DNA of 59,945 bases from contig JAWLBM010000029.1 in the NCBI GenBank assembly GCA_041687675.1, positions 1 to 59,945 of the forward strand, given 5' to 3'. Shown piece after piece: positions 23,680 to 31,512 of the stretch. A model generated the notes under the pieces. It saw only the letters and a program-made list of their open reading frames with translations, was not told the origin of the DNA and searched no databases. The stretch comes from JAWLBM01 sp041687675. GTDB taxonomy: Bacteria > Pseudomonadota > Alphaproteobacteria > Rhizobiales > Pleomorphomonadaceae. The translations under genes were made by a program, and so were the position numbers. The stretch's first letter is position 1. Each line of letters starts with the position of its first letter.

Positions 23680-25692
23680 ATGAGCCCGATGATAGCTCCG
23701 TCCCGGCCCGACGCCCCGCGCTCGCGTCCATATCTCGACGAGATACAAGGCCTCAGGACCGTCGCCGCGCTGATGGTGGCGGTCTATCACATCTGGTTCA
23801 GCCGGGTGTCCGGCGGCGTCGACGTCTTCTTCGTCGTGGCCTCCTATTTCATGATCCTGTCCCTCACCAGGGAGGGCGGGCTGCCGTTTCGCGCGGTCTT
23901 CGCCTACCATGTCGCGACCCTTCGCCGTGTGATGCCGATGGCGACGACCGTGATCGTCGCCACCATTCTGATCGGGTACTTCGTCGTCCCGCAGGTGATG
24001 TGGTCGTCCGAGATCCGGCACGCGGCGGCGAGCATCGCGCAGGTCGAGAACTGGCGACTGGCCGTGAGCAACACGGACTACCTCGACGAGGGTCTGACCG
24101 CCTCGCTGTTCCAGCAGATGTGGGCGCTCTCGGTCCAGATGCAGTTCTACCTGCTGTTCCCGCTGCTCGCATGGGCGGCGGTCCGGATCGGGACGAGGAG
24201 CGGCGTCGCGCCGGCGCGGGCGCTCGTCGCCGCGTTCGCCGCAGTGTTCGCGGTTTCCTTCTCCTACAGCCTCTACATGACCGCGGAGAACCAGGCCTGG
24301 GCCTATTTCGACACCGGCGCCCGCGCCTGGGAGTTCGCGGCGGGCGCGATCCTTGCACTGACGGCCCACCGCATCGTGGTCTCGCCGGCGACGGCCAGGG
24401 TGCTCGGCATCGCCGGCCTCGCCGTCATCGTCCTCCTCGGCCTGGCGATGGACGTCTCGCGGCAGTTCCCCGGCTACGCCGCCCTCGTCCCGGTGCTCGG
24501 CGTCGCAGCGGTGATGATCGCCGCGCGCAACGGCGGGCGGGTGCCGGTGCTCACCTGGAAGCCGGTGATGCGGGCCGGCGACATCTCCTTCGCTTTCTAC
24601 CTCTGGCACTGGCCGCTGCTGATCGCGCTCCGGTACGTGAACGGCGGCGAGGTCGGCCTCCTCGGCGGTGCCGCCGTCATCGTCGTTGCGGGCCTGCTCG
24701 CCTATGCCGGAACGGCTTTGCTCGAGACCCCGTTCCGCCGCAGTCCGCGGCTCGTCACGCGGCCGGCGCTCTCCCTGGTCCTGTCCGGGGCGCTGATGGT
24801 GCCGGCTGTGGCCGCGACGGGCGCCTGGGCGGCGGTGTTCTTCAGTGAGAAGCGGGAGGCCACGGCCGAGGCCCGCGCCTTCATGGTCGCGTCGGACGGC
24901 TACGCCACCCCAGACGGGGATCTCGTCCCGCACCCCGTGATCGTGCGCAGCGACTTGCCTGTCGCCTACGACGACGGCTGCCACCAGGAGAAGGACGATC
25001 CGACGCTGAAGGAGTGCGTCTACGGGCGGCCCGACGGCAGCATCACCATCGTCCTCGCGGGCGGATCGCACAGCACCCAGTGGCTGCCCGCCTTGCAAAA
25101 GATCGCCGAGCGCCGCGACCTGCGGATCGTGACCGCGCTGAAGAGCGCCTGCCTGCTCGGGGCGCCGGGCACCGGAACCTATAGCGATCCCTCGTGCGAG
25201 CTCTGGAACGAGCGCGCGCAGGCCCGGATCATCGAGATCCGGCCCGACCTGCTCATCACCATTGGAACCAGGGTCGAGACGGATCTCGAGATCATGGTCC
25301 CGGAGGTGGTCGAGGCCATCGGCCGGCTCGGCGCGGCCGGGATCCCCGTCCTCGCCCTGCGCGACAACCCGCGCTTCGAAGAGGATGCTCCGCTCTGCGT
25401 CGAGCTCAACGCGGACGACATGGGCCGCTGCGCCTCGCCGCGAAGCGAGATGTACCTCGACCCGCCGCCCTATCTCGGCCTCGACCTGCCGAACGTCCGC
25501 TTCGTCGACTTCAGCGACGACTTCTGCCCGGGAGACGCCTGTCCCGTGGCCGAGGACGGCCTGCTGCGCTACCGCGACCAGCATCACCTGACCATCGCCT
25601 ACGTGCTGACATTCGTCGATCGGCTGGAACAGGCCATCGACGCGGCCCTGCGGGCGAGCGGCCGGACGCCGCTGGCGGCGGCGGACGGCTAG
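23680..25692 (+). CDS. OafA-type O-acyltransferase with C-terminal SGNH domain
   Basis: A 670-residue protein. The first 395 residues form an acyltransferase-3 membrane domain (YLDEIQGLRTVAALMVAVYH, GGVDVFFVVASYFM, FYLWHWPLLIAL). The rest is a periplasmic SGNH-hydrolase-like domain with LAGGSHSTQW (near residue 461) and the catalytic pair RYRDQHHLT near the end. In most family members the first motif is GDSHS; here the aspartate is glycine. The membrane part passes acyl groups to the SGNH part, which esterifies the glycan. An AT-rich stretch (23630-23665) precedes the ATG, and GGAAG gives a ribosome-binding site. Confidence 0.88.
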   Translation: MSPMIAPSRPDAPRSRPYLDEIQGLRTVAALMVAVYHIWFSRVSGGVDVFFVVASYFMILSLTREGGLPFRAVFAYHVATLRRVMPMATTVIVATILIGYFVVPQVMWSSEIRHAAASIAQVENWRLAVSNTDYLDEGLTASLFQQMWALSVQMQFYLLFPLLAWAAVRIGTRSGVAPARALVAAFAAVFAVSFSYSLYMTAENQAWAYFDTGARAWEFAAGAILALTAHRIVVSPATARVLGIAGLAVIVLLGLAMDVSRQFPGYAALVPVLGVAAVMIAARNGGRVPVLTWKPVMRAGDISFAFYLWHWPLLIALRYVNGGEVGLLGGAAVIVVAGLLAYAGTALLETPFRRSPRLVTRPALSLVLSGALMVPAVAATGAWAAVFFSEKREATAEARAFMVASDGYATPDGDLVPHPVIVRSDLPVAYDDGCHQEKDDPTLKECVYGRPDGSITIVLAGGSHSTQWLPALQKIAERRDLRIVTALKSACLLGAPGTGTYSDPSCELWNERAQARIIEIRPDLLITIGTRVETDLEIMVPEVVEAIGRLGAAGIPVLALRDNPRFEEDAPLCVELNADDMGRCASPRSEMYLDPPPYLGLDLPNVRFVDFSDDFCPGDACPVAEDGLLRYRDQHHLTIAYVLTFVDRLEQAIDAALRASGRTPLAAADG

Positions 25693-25772
25693 AACATGTA
25701 CCGTTCAGATCCGATCGGTCTGAACGCCAGGATCATGCGTGGAGCCCTGGACCTGGAGCGATGTCCGGTCGA

Positions 25773-26981
25773 TCAGGTGACGCCGCCTGACCGGGAGGCG
25801 CTCTGGGCCGGCCCCGGCTCGCCGACCGGGGCTCCGCCCAGCGCCGCCGCGGCGAGGTCGAGGTAGCGGCGGCAGCACTCGTCGACGCCGAAGTCCCCCG
25901 CCCTGAGGCGCCCCCGCTCGCGGTAGCCGGCGGCGATCGCGGGATCGGCCATCCGTCGCAGCGCCTCGGCCATGGCATTGACGTCGTCGACGGGCGTCAT
26001 CACGCCGTGCGGCGCCATCGAGACCCCGGTCACCTCGCCCCGCGGGCGTTCGGCCAGGATCTGCGACGGTCCGGAGTTGCAGTCGGTGGAGATCACCGGC
26101 GCGCCGGACGCCATCGCCTCCACCAGCCCGTTCGGGAAGCCCTCCGCGTTGGAGGGCAGGGCGAAGATGCGAGCCCGCGCCATCAGGGCGAACGGGTTGC
26201 GGACGAAGCCGGGCAGCAGCACGCGGTCGCCGATCCCGACCTCGGCGGCGAGCCGGACCAGCGCCTCGCGCTCCGGGCCCTCGCCGAGGATCACCAGCCT
26301 GCCGTCGAGGCCCGAGGCCGCGAAGGCGCGGACGAGCAGGGCGAAGTTCTTCTGCCGCACCAGCCGGCCGACGCCAAGCACATAGGGCCCCTCGATCGCG
26401 ACCTCGGGCGCCTCGCCCGCCTGCCGCTGGATCGATTCTATGTCCACGGGGTTAGGAAACACGTCGATGCGGGACGGATCGACACCGAAGTTGGCGACGA
26501 GATCCTCCTTGATCCCGTCCGACACGGCCACCACCCGGTGCGCACGGGGGTAGGCGATCCGGATCAGCGCCTTGGCCGGAGCGCTCCGCAACCCGCCGCC
26601 GAGGTGCGAGGAGGTATGGACGCGCTCGCTGACGATCCAGGGCGCGGTGCGGCCCGCGTTGGCCACAGCCGCGGCCACGTTGGCGCGGGTGAGGAAACTG
26701 AAGGTGAGATCCGGCTCGACTCGCTTGACGAGTCGACGCGCTTCGATGAGGCTTGTGAGCGTGCGCTTCCGGCAGTTAAGCTGGTGGACGCGAACCCAGT
26801 CGGGCACCAGATAAGCCTGAGGCCCGCGGTCGAGCAGCGCGAGTTCGACGCTCGCCAGCCGCCTTAATGATTCGCTCCGGCCGAGGATGGTCGAGAGCAC
26901 CCGCTCCGCCCCGCCGCCGGTCATGGAGTTGATCATGAACAGGACGCGCTTCTGCACACGAACCCCGAATTCTGGAGGCAT
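25773..26981 (-). CDS. Glycosyltransferase family 4
   Basis: A 402-residue GT-B fold transferase. The N-terminal MINSMTGGGAERVLSTILGR is the classical glycine loop, and the C-terminal half has YVLGVGRLVRQKNFALLVRA, LVILGEGPEREALVRLA and the EX7E-type NAEGFPNGLVEAMASGAPVI. Such enzymes add sugars to lipid-linked repeat units with retention, at the inner face of the membrane. The ATG at 26981 adds about 15 residues before the conserved MINS; that later ATG is an alternative start. It ends 80 bases from the convergent acyltransferase and is divergent from the next GT4. Confidence 0.88.
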   Translation of the reverse strand: MPPEFGVRVQKRVLFMINSMTGGGAERVLSTILGRSESLRRLASVELALLDRGPQAYLVPDWVRVHQLNCRKRTLTSLIEARRLVKRVEPDLTFSFLTRANVAAAVANAGRTAPWIVSERVHTSSHLGGGLRSAPAKALIRIAYPRAHRVVAVSDGIKEDLVANFGVDPSRIDVFPNPVDIESIQRQAGEAPEVAIEGPYVLGVGRLVRQKNFALLVRAFAASGLDGRLVILGEGPEREALVRLAAEVGIGDRVLLPGFVRNPFALMARARIFALPSNAEGFPNGLVEAMASGAPVISTDCNSGPSQILAERPRGEVTGVSMAPHGVMTPVDDVNAMAEALRRMADPAIAAGYRERGRLRAGDFGVDECCRRYLDLAAAALGGAPVGEPGPAQSASRSGGVT

Positions 26982-27105
26982 TGACGCCCATCCCCGCGAA
27001 TCTGGGCATATTCACCATCTCAAATGATAGCGACAATCAGCCACTCGGCACACGTTTAGAGCCGTAGTATCGTTTATTCATTATTTAATTCTTGGTTGGA
27101 CAAAA

Positions 27106-28266
27106 ATGGTCAAGATTATCGTTGTCGGCACCCGGGGCATGCCTGGTGTGATGGGGGGCGTTGAATCCCATTGTGAGGAACTTTACCCCCGGATCAAGGC
27201 CATCGAACCGGATATTGAGATAGACGTCATGGCGCGCCGGCCCTATGTCGGCGGCGAAACGCGATTTCACGGGGGCGTACGTGTCGTCCCGGTGCCGTCC
27301 ACGCGATCGGAAGCCGTCGAGGCGCTGCTCTCGACGTTCCTCGCGCTGGTCAAGGACGCCGCCTCCGGGCGCGGCGACATCCTGCACATCCACGGCATCG
27401 GGCCGGCGCTGCTGACCCCGCTCGGCCGCCTGCTCGGCTACCGGATCGTCGTCACCCACCACGGCCGCGACTACGAGCGCGCCAAGTGGGGCCCGCTGGC
27501 GCGAACGGCGCTGCGGGTCGGAGAAAGGCTCGGCGTCACCTTCGCCGACGCGGTGATCGCGGTGGCGCCGTCGCTGACCGAGGATCTCAGGAGCCGCTTC
27601 CCGCGGCAGCGCGGGCGGATCGTCCACATCCCGAACGGTGCGCCGGCAGAGCCCGAGCCGGTCGACTGCGACCCGCTGGAGCGGTTCGGCCTGGCCCCGA
27701 GGGGCTATCTGCTGGCCGTCGGCCGGCTCGTGCCGGAGAAGGGCTTCCACCTTCTCGTCGACGCCTACCGCTCGGCCGGGCTCGAGCGCAAGCTGGTCAT
27801 CGCCGGAGGCAGCGACCACGAGACCGCTTACAGCCGGTCGCTTCTGGCCAGCGCCGGGTCGGACGTGGTGTTCACCGGCCGGCTGCCGCGCTCCGAGGTC
27901 CGCAAGCTCGCCGAGAATGCCGACCTGTTCGTGCTGCCTTCCTTCCACGAAGGGCTTCCGATCGTCGGCCTCGAGGCGCTGGCCGCCGAGGTGCCGATCC
28001 TGATCAGCGACATCGCCGCGAACCGGGACCTCGGGCTGCCCCCCTTCAACTACTTCCCCGCCGGCGACCGTGACGCCCTGATCGGCAAGCTCCGCGTGCC
28101 GGGTGCGTCCTTCGCCGTCGACTACGCCTCGCTGCGCGGCCCGTTCGACTGGAACGGTATCGCCCGACAGACACTTGAGACCTATCACGGACTGATGTCG
28201 CGGCGACCGAGCACGAAGGCGCGCAAACGCTCGGTTTCGAAGGTCGCCGGACAAACGCAGGACTAG
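27106..28266 (+). CDS. Glycosyltransferase family 4 (DUF1972-like N-terminus)
   Basis: A 386-residue GT-B transferase with the N-terminal motif IIVVGTRGMPGVMGGVESHC of the DUF1972/rhamnosyltransferase-like group and the C-terminal YLLAVGRLVPEKGFHLLVDA, LVIAGGSDHETAYSRSL and SFHEGLPIVGLEALAAEVPI donor-site region. The HIHGIGPALLTPLGRLLG segment is also typical. The start codon at 27106 lies just after an AT-rich region with TTAATTCTTGGTT at 27085-27097, which closely resembles the sequence at 33995 in front of the GT2-GtrA gene. A repeat element starts directly after the stop. Confidence 0.88.
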   Translation: MVKIIVVGTRGMPGVMGGVESHCEELYPRIKAIEPDIEIDVMARRPYVGGETRFHGGVRVVPVPSTRSEAVEALLSTFLALVKDAASGRGDILHIHGIGPALLTPLGRLLGYRIVVTHHGRDYERAKWGPLARTALRVGERLGVTFADAVIAVAPSLTEDLRSRFPRQRGRIVHIPNGAPAEPEPVDCDPLERFGLAPRGYLLAVGRLVPEKGFHLLVDAYRSAGLERKLVIAGGSDHETAYSRSLLASAGSDVVFTGRLPRSEVRKLAENADLFVLPSFHEGLPIVGLEALAAEVPILISDIAANRDLGLPPFNYFPAGDRDALIGKLRVPGASFAVDYASLRGPFDWNGIARQTLETYHGLMSRRPSTKARKRSVSKVAGQTQD

Positions 28267-28267
28267 G

Positions 28268-28377
28268 GCGCTTTCCGATCAGGTGGACTCACCTGGTCGA
28301 CGAGAAACCGCTCCAGTTTCAAACTTGAGCATATTCTTGTCATTCGGATCGGTTTCGATCGGAACGGAATATGCTCC
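28268..28377. repeat. Rhizobial-style intergenic palindromic element
   Basis: A two-hairpin element fills the gap between the GT4 and beta-helix genes. Hairpin 1 (28276-28299) has arms CGATCAGGTG and CACCTGGTCG; hairpin 2 (28327-28376) has outer arms GAGCATATTC and GAATATGCTC with an imperfect middle. The layout and the GAATATGCTC end resemble an abundant Hyphomicrobiales intergenic repeat I recall; a genome search for other copies would settle it. I saw no second copy in this window. Confidence 0.6.
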
Positions 28378-28420
28378 CGCGGGGCGAGACGCTCCGCCCG
28401 CTCTGGCTCGGGATATCGCA

Positions 28421-29557
28421 ATGCTTCGCCTGCTACTGGCTCTTCTGGCGCTCGGGATCGCCGGGCTTGCGGCCGCGCACGCGGCCGACGTCTACGTCGC
28501 CCCCAAGGGGATGGGCGCGGAGGACGGTTCCTCGATCCACGACGCGGCGTCCTTCTCCAAGCTCAACGAAATGATCGAACGCGCCGGGCCCGGAGGGCGG
28601 GTGCTGCTGCGCACCGACCTCGGTCCCTATCGCGCCCGCTATTTCGGGATCAAGACGGGCGGTGCACCGGGCTCGCCGGTCACCCTGACCGGCGTCGGCA
28701 TCGACGGCGAGCCGGCCCTCGTGGAGGCCGTCGGTCGAAACCGGAAACGCTTCTTCGACCTCGGCGACGGCGCCGACCACCTGGTCTTCTCGGGCTGGCG
28801 CTTCTCCAAGGTCGGCGAAGGCGCGTTCTACCTCTTCGGCGCGCGGACCGGCCTCACGCTCGAGCGGGTGGACGGCACGGACCTGCGCAACCTGGTCAAC
28901 ATGGACGGCGAGGCGAGCCTCACCGACTTCACCTTCCGGGGGCTGACCTCCTCGAAGTTCTCCAAGGGCTTCGTCCAGCTGACCAACGCCTCCGACGGGC
29001 TGATCGAGGACATCGATATCGACAGCGCCTTCACCGACGGCGACCCGCTCCCCTTCGGCGTCCACATGGACGGCGTGTCGCACGACGTCACCATCCGGAA
29101 CATGCGGGTTCGCAACCTGCTGAACAGCGCCGAGGGGAACCCGGAGAAATACTGGAACGGGGACGGCATCGCCCTGGAGAACGACACCTTCGGCGTCACC
29201 ATCGAGAACGTCCACGTGGACGGCTCCAGCGACAGCGGCTTCGATCTCAAGGGCGGCACGGCGGAGCGGCCCCATGTCGTGACCGACGTCAGCGCGAACA
29301 ACGTCAAGCGCGGCCTGCGGGTCTGGGGCGTCACCCGGGCGGACGGCGTCACCATCACCAATCTGGCGCTGCCCTCGGCCGTGCAGCCGGACGGGAGCGT
29401 CGTTACCCAGACGCAGTCCGCCGGCAACACCGTCGCCGTCTGGCTGCGGGAGGGCGCGGTGCTCGAGCTCGGGCGCGTCACCATCGACGGGGAGCCGCTC
29501 ACGGAGGACGACATCGACATCCACGGCGGCCTGGCGACGGTCACTCCGCTCCAGTGA
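28421..29557 (+). CDS. Secreted right-handed beta-helix protein
   Basis: A 378-residue protein with a clear signal peptide (MLRLLLALLALGIAGLAAAH, cut near AHA-AD). The mature part is built of short repeated strands such as LTLERVDGTDLRNL, DGLIEDIDIDSAF, DVTIRNMRVRNLL and GVTIENVHVDGSS, the pattern of pectin-lyase-like parallel beta-helices. Proteins of this fold in polysaccharide loci are often lyases, hydrolases or epimerases acting on the polymer in the periplasm. I see no clear catalytic signature. The ATG at 28421 starts the signal; the frame is open upstream through the repeat element. Its end overlaps the convergent polymerase gene by 17 bases. Confidence 0.75.
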   Translation: MLRLLLALLALGIAGLAAAHAADVYVAPKGMGAEDGSSIHDAASFSKLNEMIERAGPGGRVLLRTDLGPYRARYFGIKTGGAPGSPVTLTGVGIDGEPALVEAVGRNRKRFFDLGDGADHLVFSGWRFSKVGEGAFYLFGARTGLTLERVDGTDLRNLVNMDGEASLTDFTFRGLTSSKFSKGFVQLTNASDGLIEDIDIDSAFTDGDPLPFGVHMDGVSHDVTIRNMRVRNLLNSAEGNPEKYWNGDGIALENDTFGVTIENVHVDGSSDSGFDLKGGTAERPHVVTDVSANNVKRGLRVWGVTRADGVTITNLALPSAVQPDGSVVTQTQSAGNTVAVWLREGAVLELGRVTIDGEPLTEDDIDIHGGLATVTPLQ

Positions 29558-30941
29558 CCGGCACCCGCGCGGCGAGGCCGCGCACCGGCGCCGGGATGAT
29601 CGGCGCCCTCGCAATGGCCCGGCTGGCGCGGGCGCGGGCCAGCGCCCTCGACCGGTCACGGCAGGCGATGGTGTAGCCGATGATCAGCGCGTAGGCGATA
29701 TTCCCTTCGATCATCCAGTGCGGCATCGTGGCCATGTTGAGGATGAAGAAGCCCGCGTGGGCGGCCAGGATGCCGGTCTTCCTCTCGCCGGTGACCGACA
29801 GCGCGACGACCAACATCCGCGCCCAGATCCAGATCGTAAGGAGCGCGCCGACGACGCCGAATTCGTAGAGGTGGGAAACCAGCGTGTTGTGGGCGTAGGT
29901 GATCACGCCGCTGTCGCCCCAGGAATCCGGCCCGAAGCCGAAGATGTTCTGCAGCAGCGGCGCGTTCGCCCAGGCATAGATGTAGCTCGCCCACAGATAG
30001 GGGCGGGACGACAGCAACCGCGCCTCCACGAAAGTGTACTCGTAGGGCGCCTTGAACAGCCCGGGCAGCTGGACGACCGTGTCGAAGAGTTCGGCGAAGC
30101 GCTCGGTGAACAGCGAGGCCAGCAGCACGATGCCCAGCGCGAGCGCCGGACCCAGCACGATCAGCGCGATGACACGCTTGCTCCGCTCGAAGGTCCGGAC
30201 GGAGCGGGCGAACACCCACTCCAGCAGGATCGGCACGCTGGCGAGGAGCGTCGTCCGGTAGTTGGCCATCACGATGCCGAGCACGGTCAGCACCATGCCG
30301 GCGGGCCCGATCGTGCTGGCCGGCCGGAACGGGATCGAGACGAGGACCAGGAACGCGAACAGCGAGACCGAGAAGGCCGCCTCGTGGTTGTAGCCACCGA
30401 TGAAGCTGGCGGACCCGTCGCTCTCCGACGCCTTGGCGATGCCGAGGGCGATCGACGCACCCTGGTAGAGCAGCAGCGGGACGAAGGAGGGCAGCAGCAG
30501 CCGGACGGTCTTCGCCGGACCGTGCTTGCGCAGGACCATGTACATCGCGCTCGCCAGCACGACCATGTAGAGCCACTTCAGCATCACCTCGATGAAGCCG
30601 GTGAACGCCAGGTTGGCGAGGGCGCTCACGCCCGCCCAGCCGAGGAACGCCCAGATCGGCAGGTATTCCCGACGCCGGAACTCAGCCGGCCTGATCAGGA
30701 GGACGCCGACACCGACGACCAGCGCGGAGCCGAGGGCGTTGATCGAGAGGCCCGGCAGGATCTGGTCGTAGGAGATGCCCGGGAACGCCGACATCGTGAA
30801 GCGCAGGTAGATCGCCAGCGCCAGGAACTGCGCGAGCCGGTCGGTGGTGCCGCGCACCTTGAGGAGCACGATCACCATACAGAGCGCGGTGATCGCGTAG
30901 GCGACGATCCCGGGCAGAGGGGGTGAAGCCGACTGGAACAA
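29541..30941 (-). CDS. O-antigen ligase/Wzy-like polymerase membrane protein
   Basis: A 466-residue protein with about 11-12 membrane segments, a long periplasmic loop in the second half (about residues 290-350) and the motif YAHNTLVSHLYEFGVVGALL, which is the hallmark of Wzy_C/O-antigen-ligase family proteins. It would polymerise flipped repeat units in the periplasm. The C-terminus is Arg/Ala-rich and cytoplasmic. It is the only polymerase candidate in the window and lies between the beta-helix gene (17-base overlap, convergent) and the divergent ExoP-like gene. Ligase activity instead of polymerisation is possible. Confidence 0.82.
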   Translation of the reverse strand: MFQSASPPLPGIVAYAITALCMVIVLLKVRGTTDRLAQFLALAIYLRFTMSAFPGISYDQILPGLSINALGSALVVGVGVLLIRPAEFRRREYLPIWAFLGWAGVSALANLAFTGFIEVMLKWLYMVVLASAMYMVLRKHGPAKTVRLLLPSFVPLLLYQGASIALGIAKASESDGSASFIGGYNHEAAFSVSLFAFLVLVSIPFRPASTIGPAGMVLTVLGIVMANYRTTLLASVPILLEWVFARSVRTFERSKRVIALIVLGPALALGIVLLASLFTERFAELFDTVVQLPGLFKAPYEYTFVEARLLSSRPYLWASYIYAWANAPLLQNIFGFGPDSWGDSGVITYAHNTLVSHLYEFGVVGALLTIWIWARMLVVALSVTGERKTGILAAHAGFFILNMATMPHWMIEGNIAYALIIGYTIACRDRSRALARARASRAIARAPIIPAPVRGLAARVPVTGAE

Positions 30942-31512
30942 CGGTCCGTGACTGCCTCTTCCGGCACCGCCAGAGACTCGGAACTTTCGGCGGTGCGTTC
31001 AGCTGTCTTGACTCATACGCCGCTCCGAGTCCAGACGTGGTGGCTGAATGCCGGGTGCGGCGGGACCCTGGGCGCGCTTGCGGCGGGCATCCGCCCCGGC
31101 CCGGCGGCTACGCCGCGCGCCCGTCCCGCGCGGCGCCGGCCGCGAAAGAGGGCAGCTCCCGGCAACCCCCGCGGGCCGGAGGTTCCGTTCATCATGTTGA
31201 ACGATTGCCCTCGCTCTAACGTTCTCAGACGGTTAAGATTGTGTTAGTCGGTTCCTTAGATTTCGGTAGCGGAGCCCTTCGCCCTGCTTGCTTGTCCGCG
31301 TTCCGTTCCGCGTGACGTTGTTGATATTCGGCCTGCTTCGGCGGCCTTGGCCCGGAATGTCGGGATTTGGACACTGATGACGGGCGGGGCGGCGACGCGG
31401 GTTCGCCCAGCCCCGGCCGCAATCTCTGAGTAACGAGTGAGGTGGCAACTTTGTATTATATTGGTTGTCCGGGCCGCATCATGGCGACCCGAACATTCTT
31501 CGAAATGGACCG
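30942..31512. other. Divergent intergenic region between polymerase and ExoP-like genes
   Basis: There is no convincing gene in these 571 bases. The sequence is GC-rich in 31050-31180, then becomes AT-richer at 31200-31265 and 31445-31470. A TTAA-N7-TTAG element sits at 31233-31247. TATTAT at 31454-31459 could be a -10 box for the ExoP-like gene, though no clear -35 partner is visible. Short open frames are low-complexity shadows. Confidence 0.4.
31233..31247. promoter_or_regulatory. CtrA-like box, one mismatch, upstream of the ExoP-like gene
   Basis: TTAA, seven bases, then TTAG. The CtrA consensus is TTAA-N7-TTAA. It lies 266 bases before the ExoP-like start and about 290 from the divergent polymerase start. 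Alone it is weak; it gains weight from the exact boxes at 33995 and 37480. Confidence 0.25.

Noticed and set aside
31225..31422. 65-residue minus-strand frame before the ExoP-like gene
   Set aside because: Low-complexity Arg/Pro/Ser-rich translation typical of GC-rich non-coding sequence.
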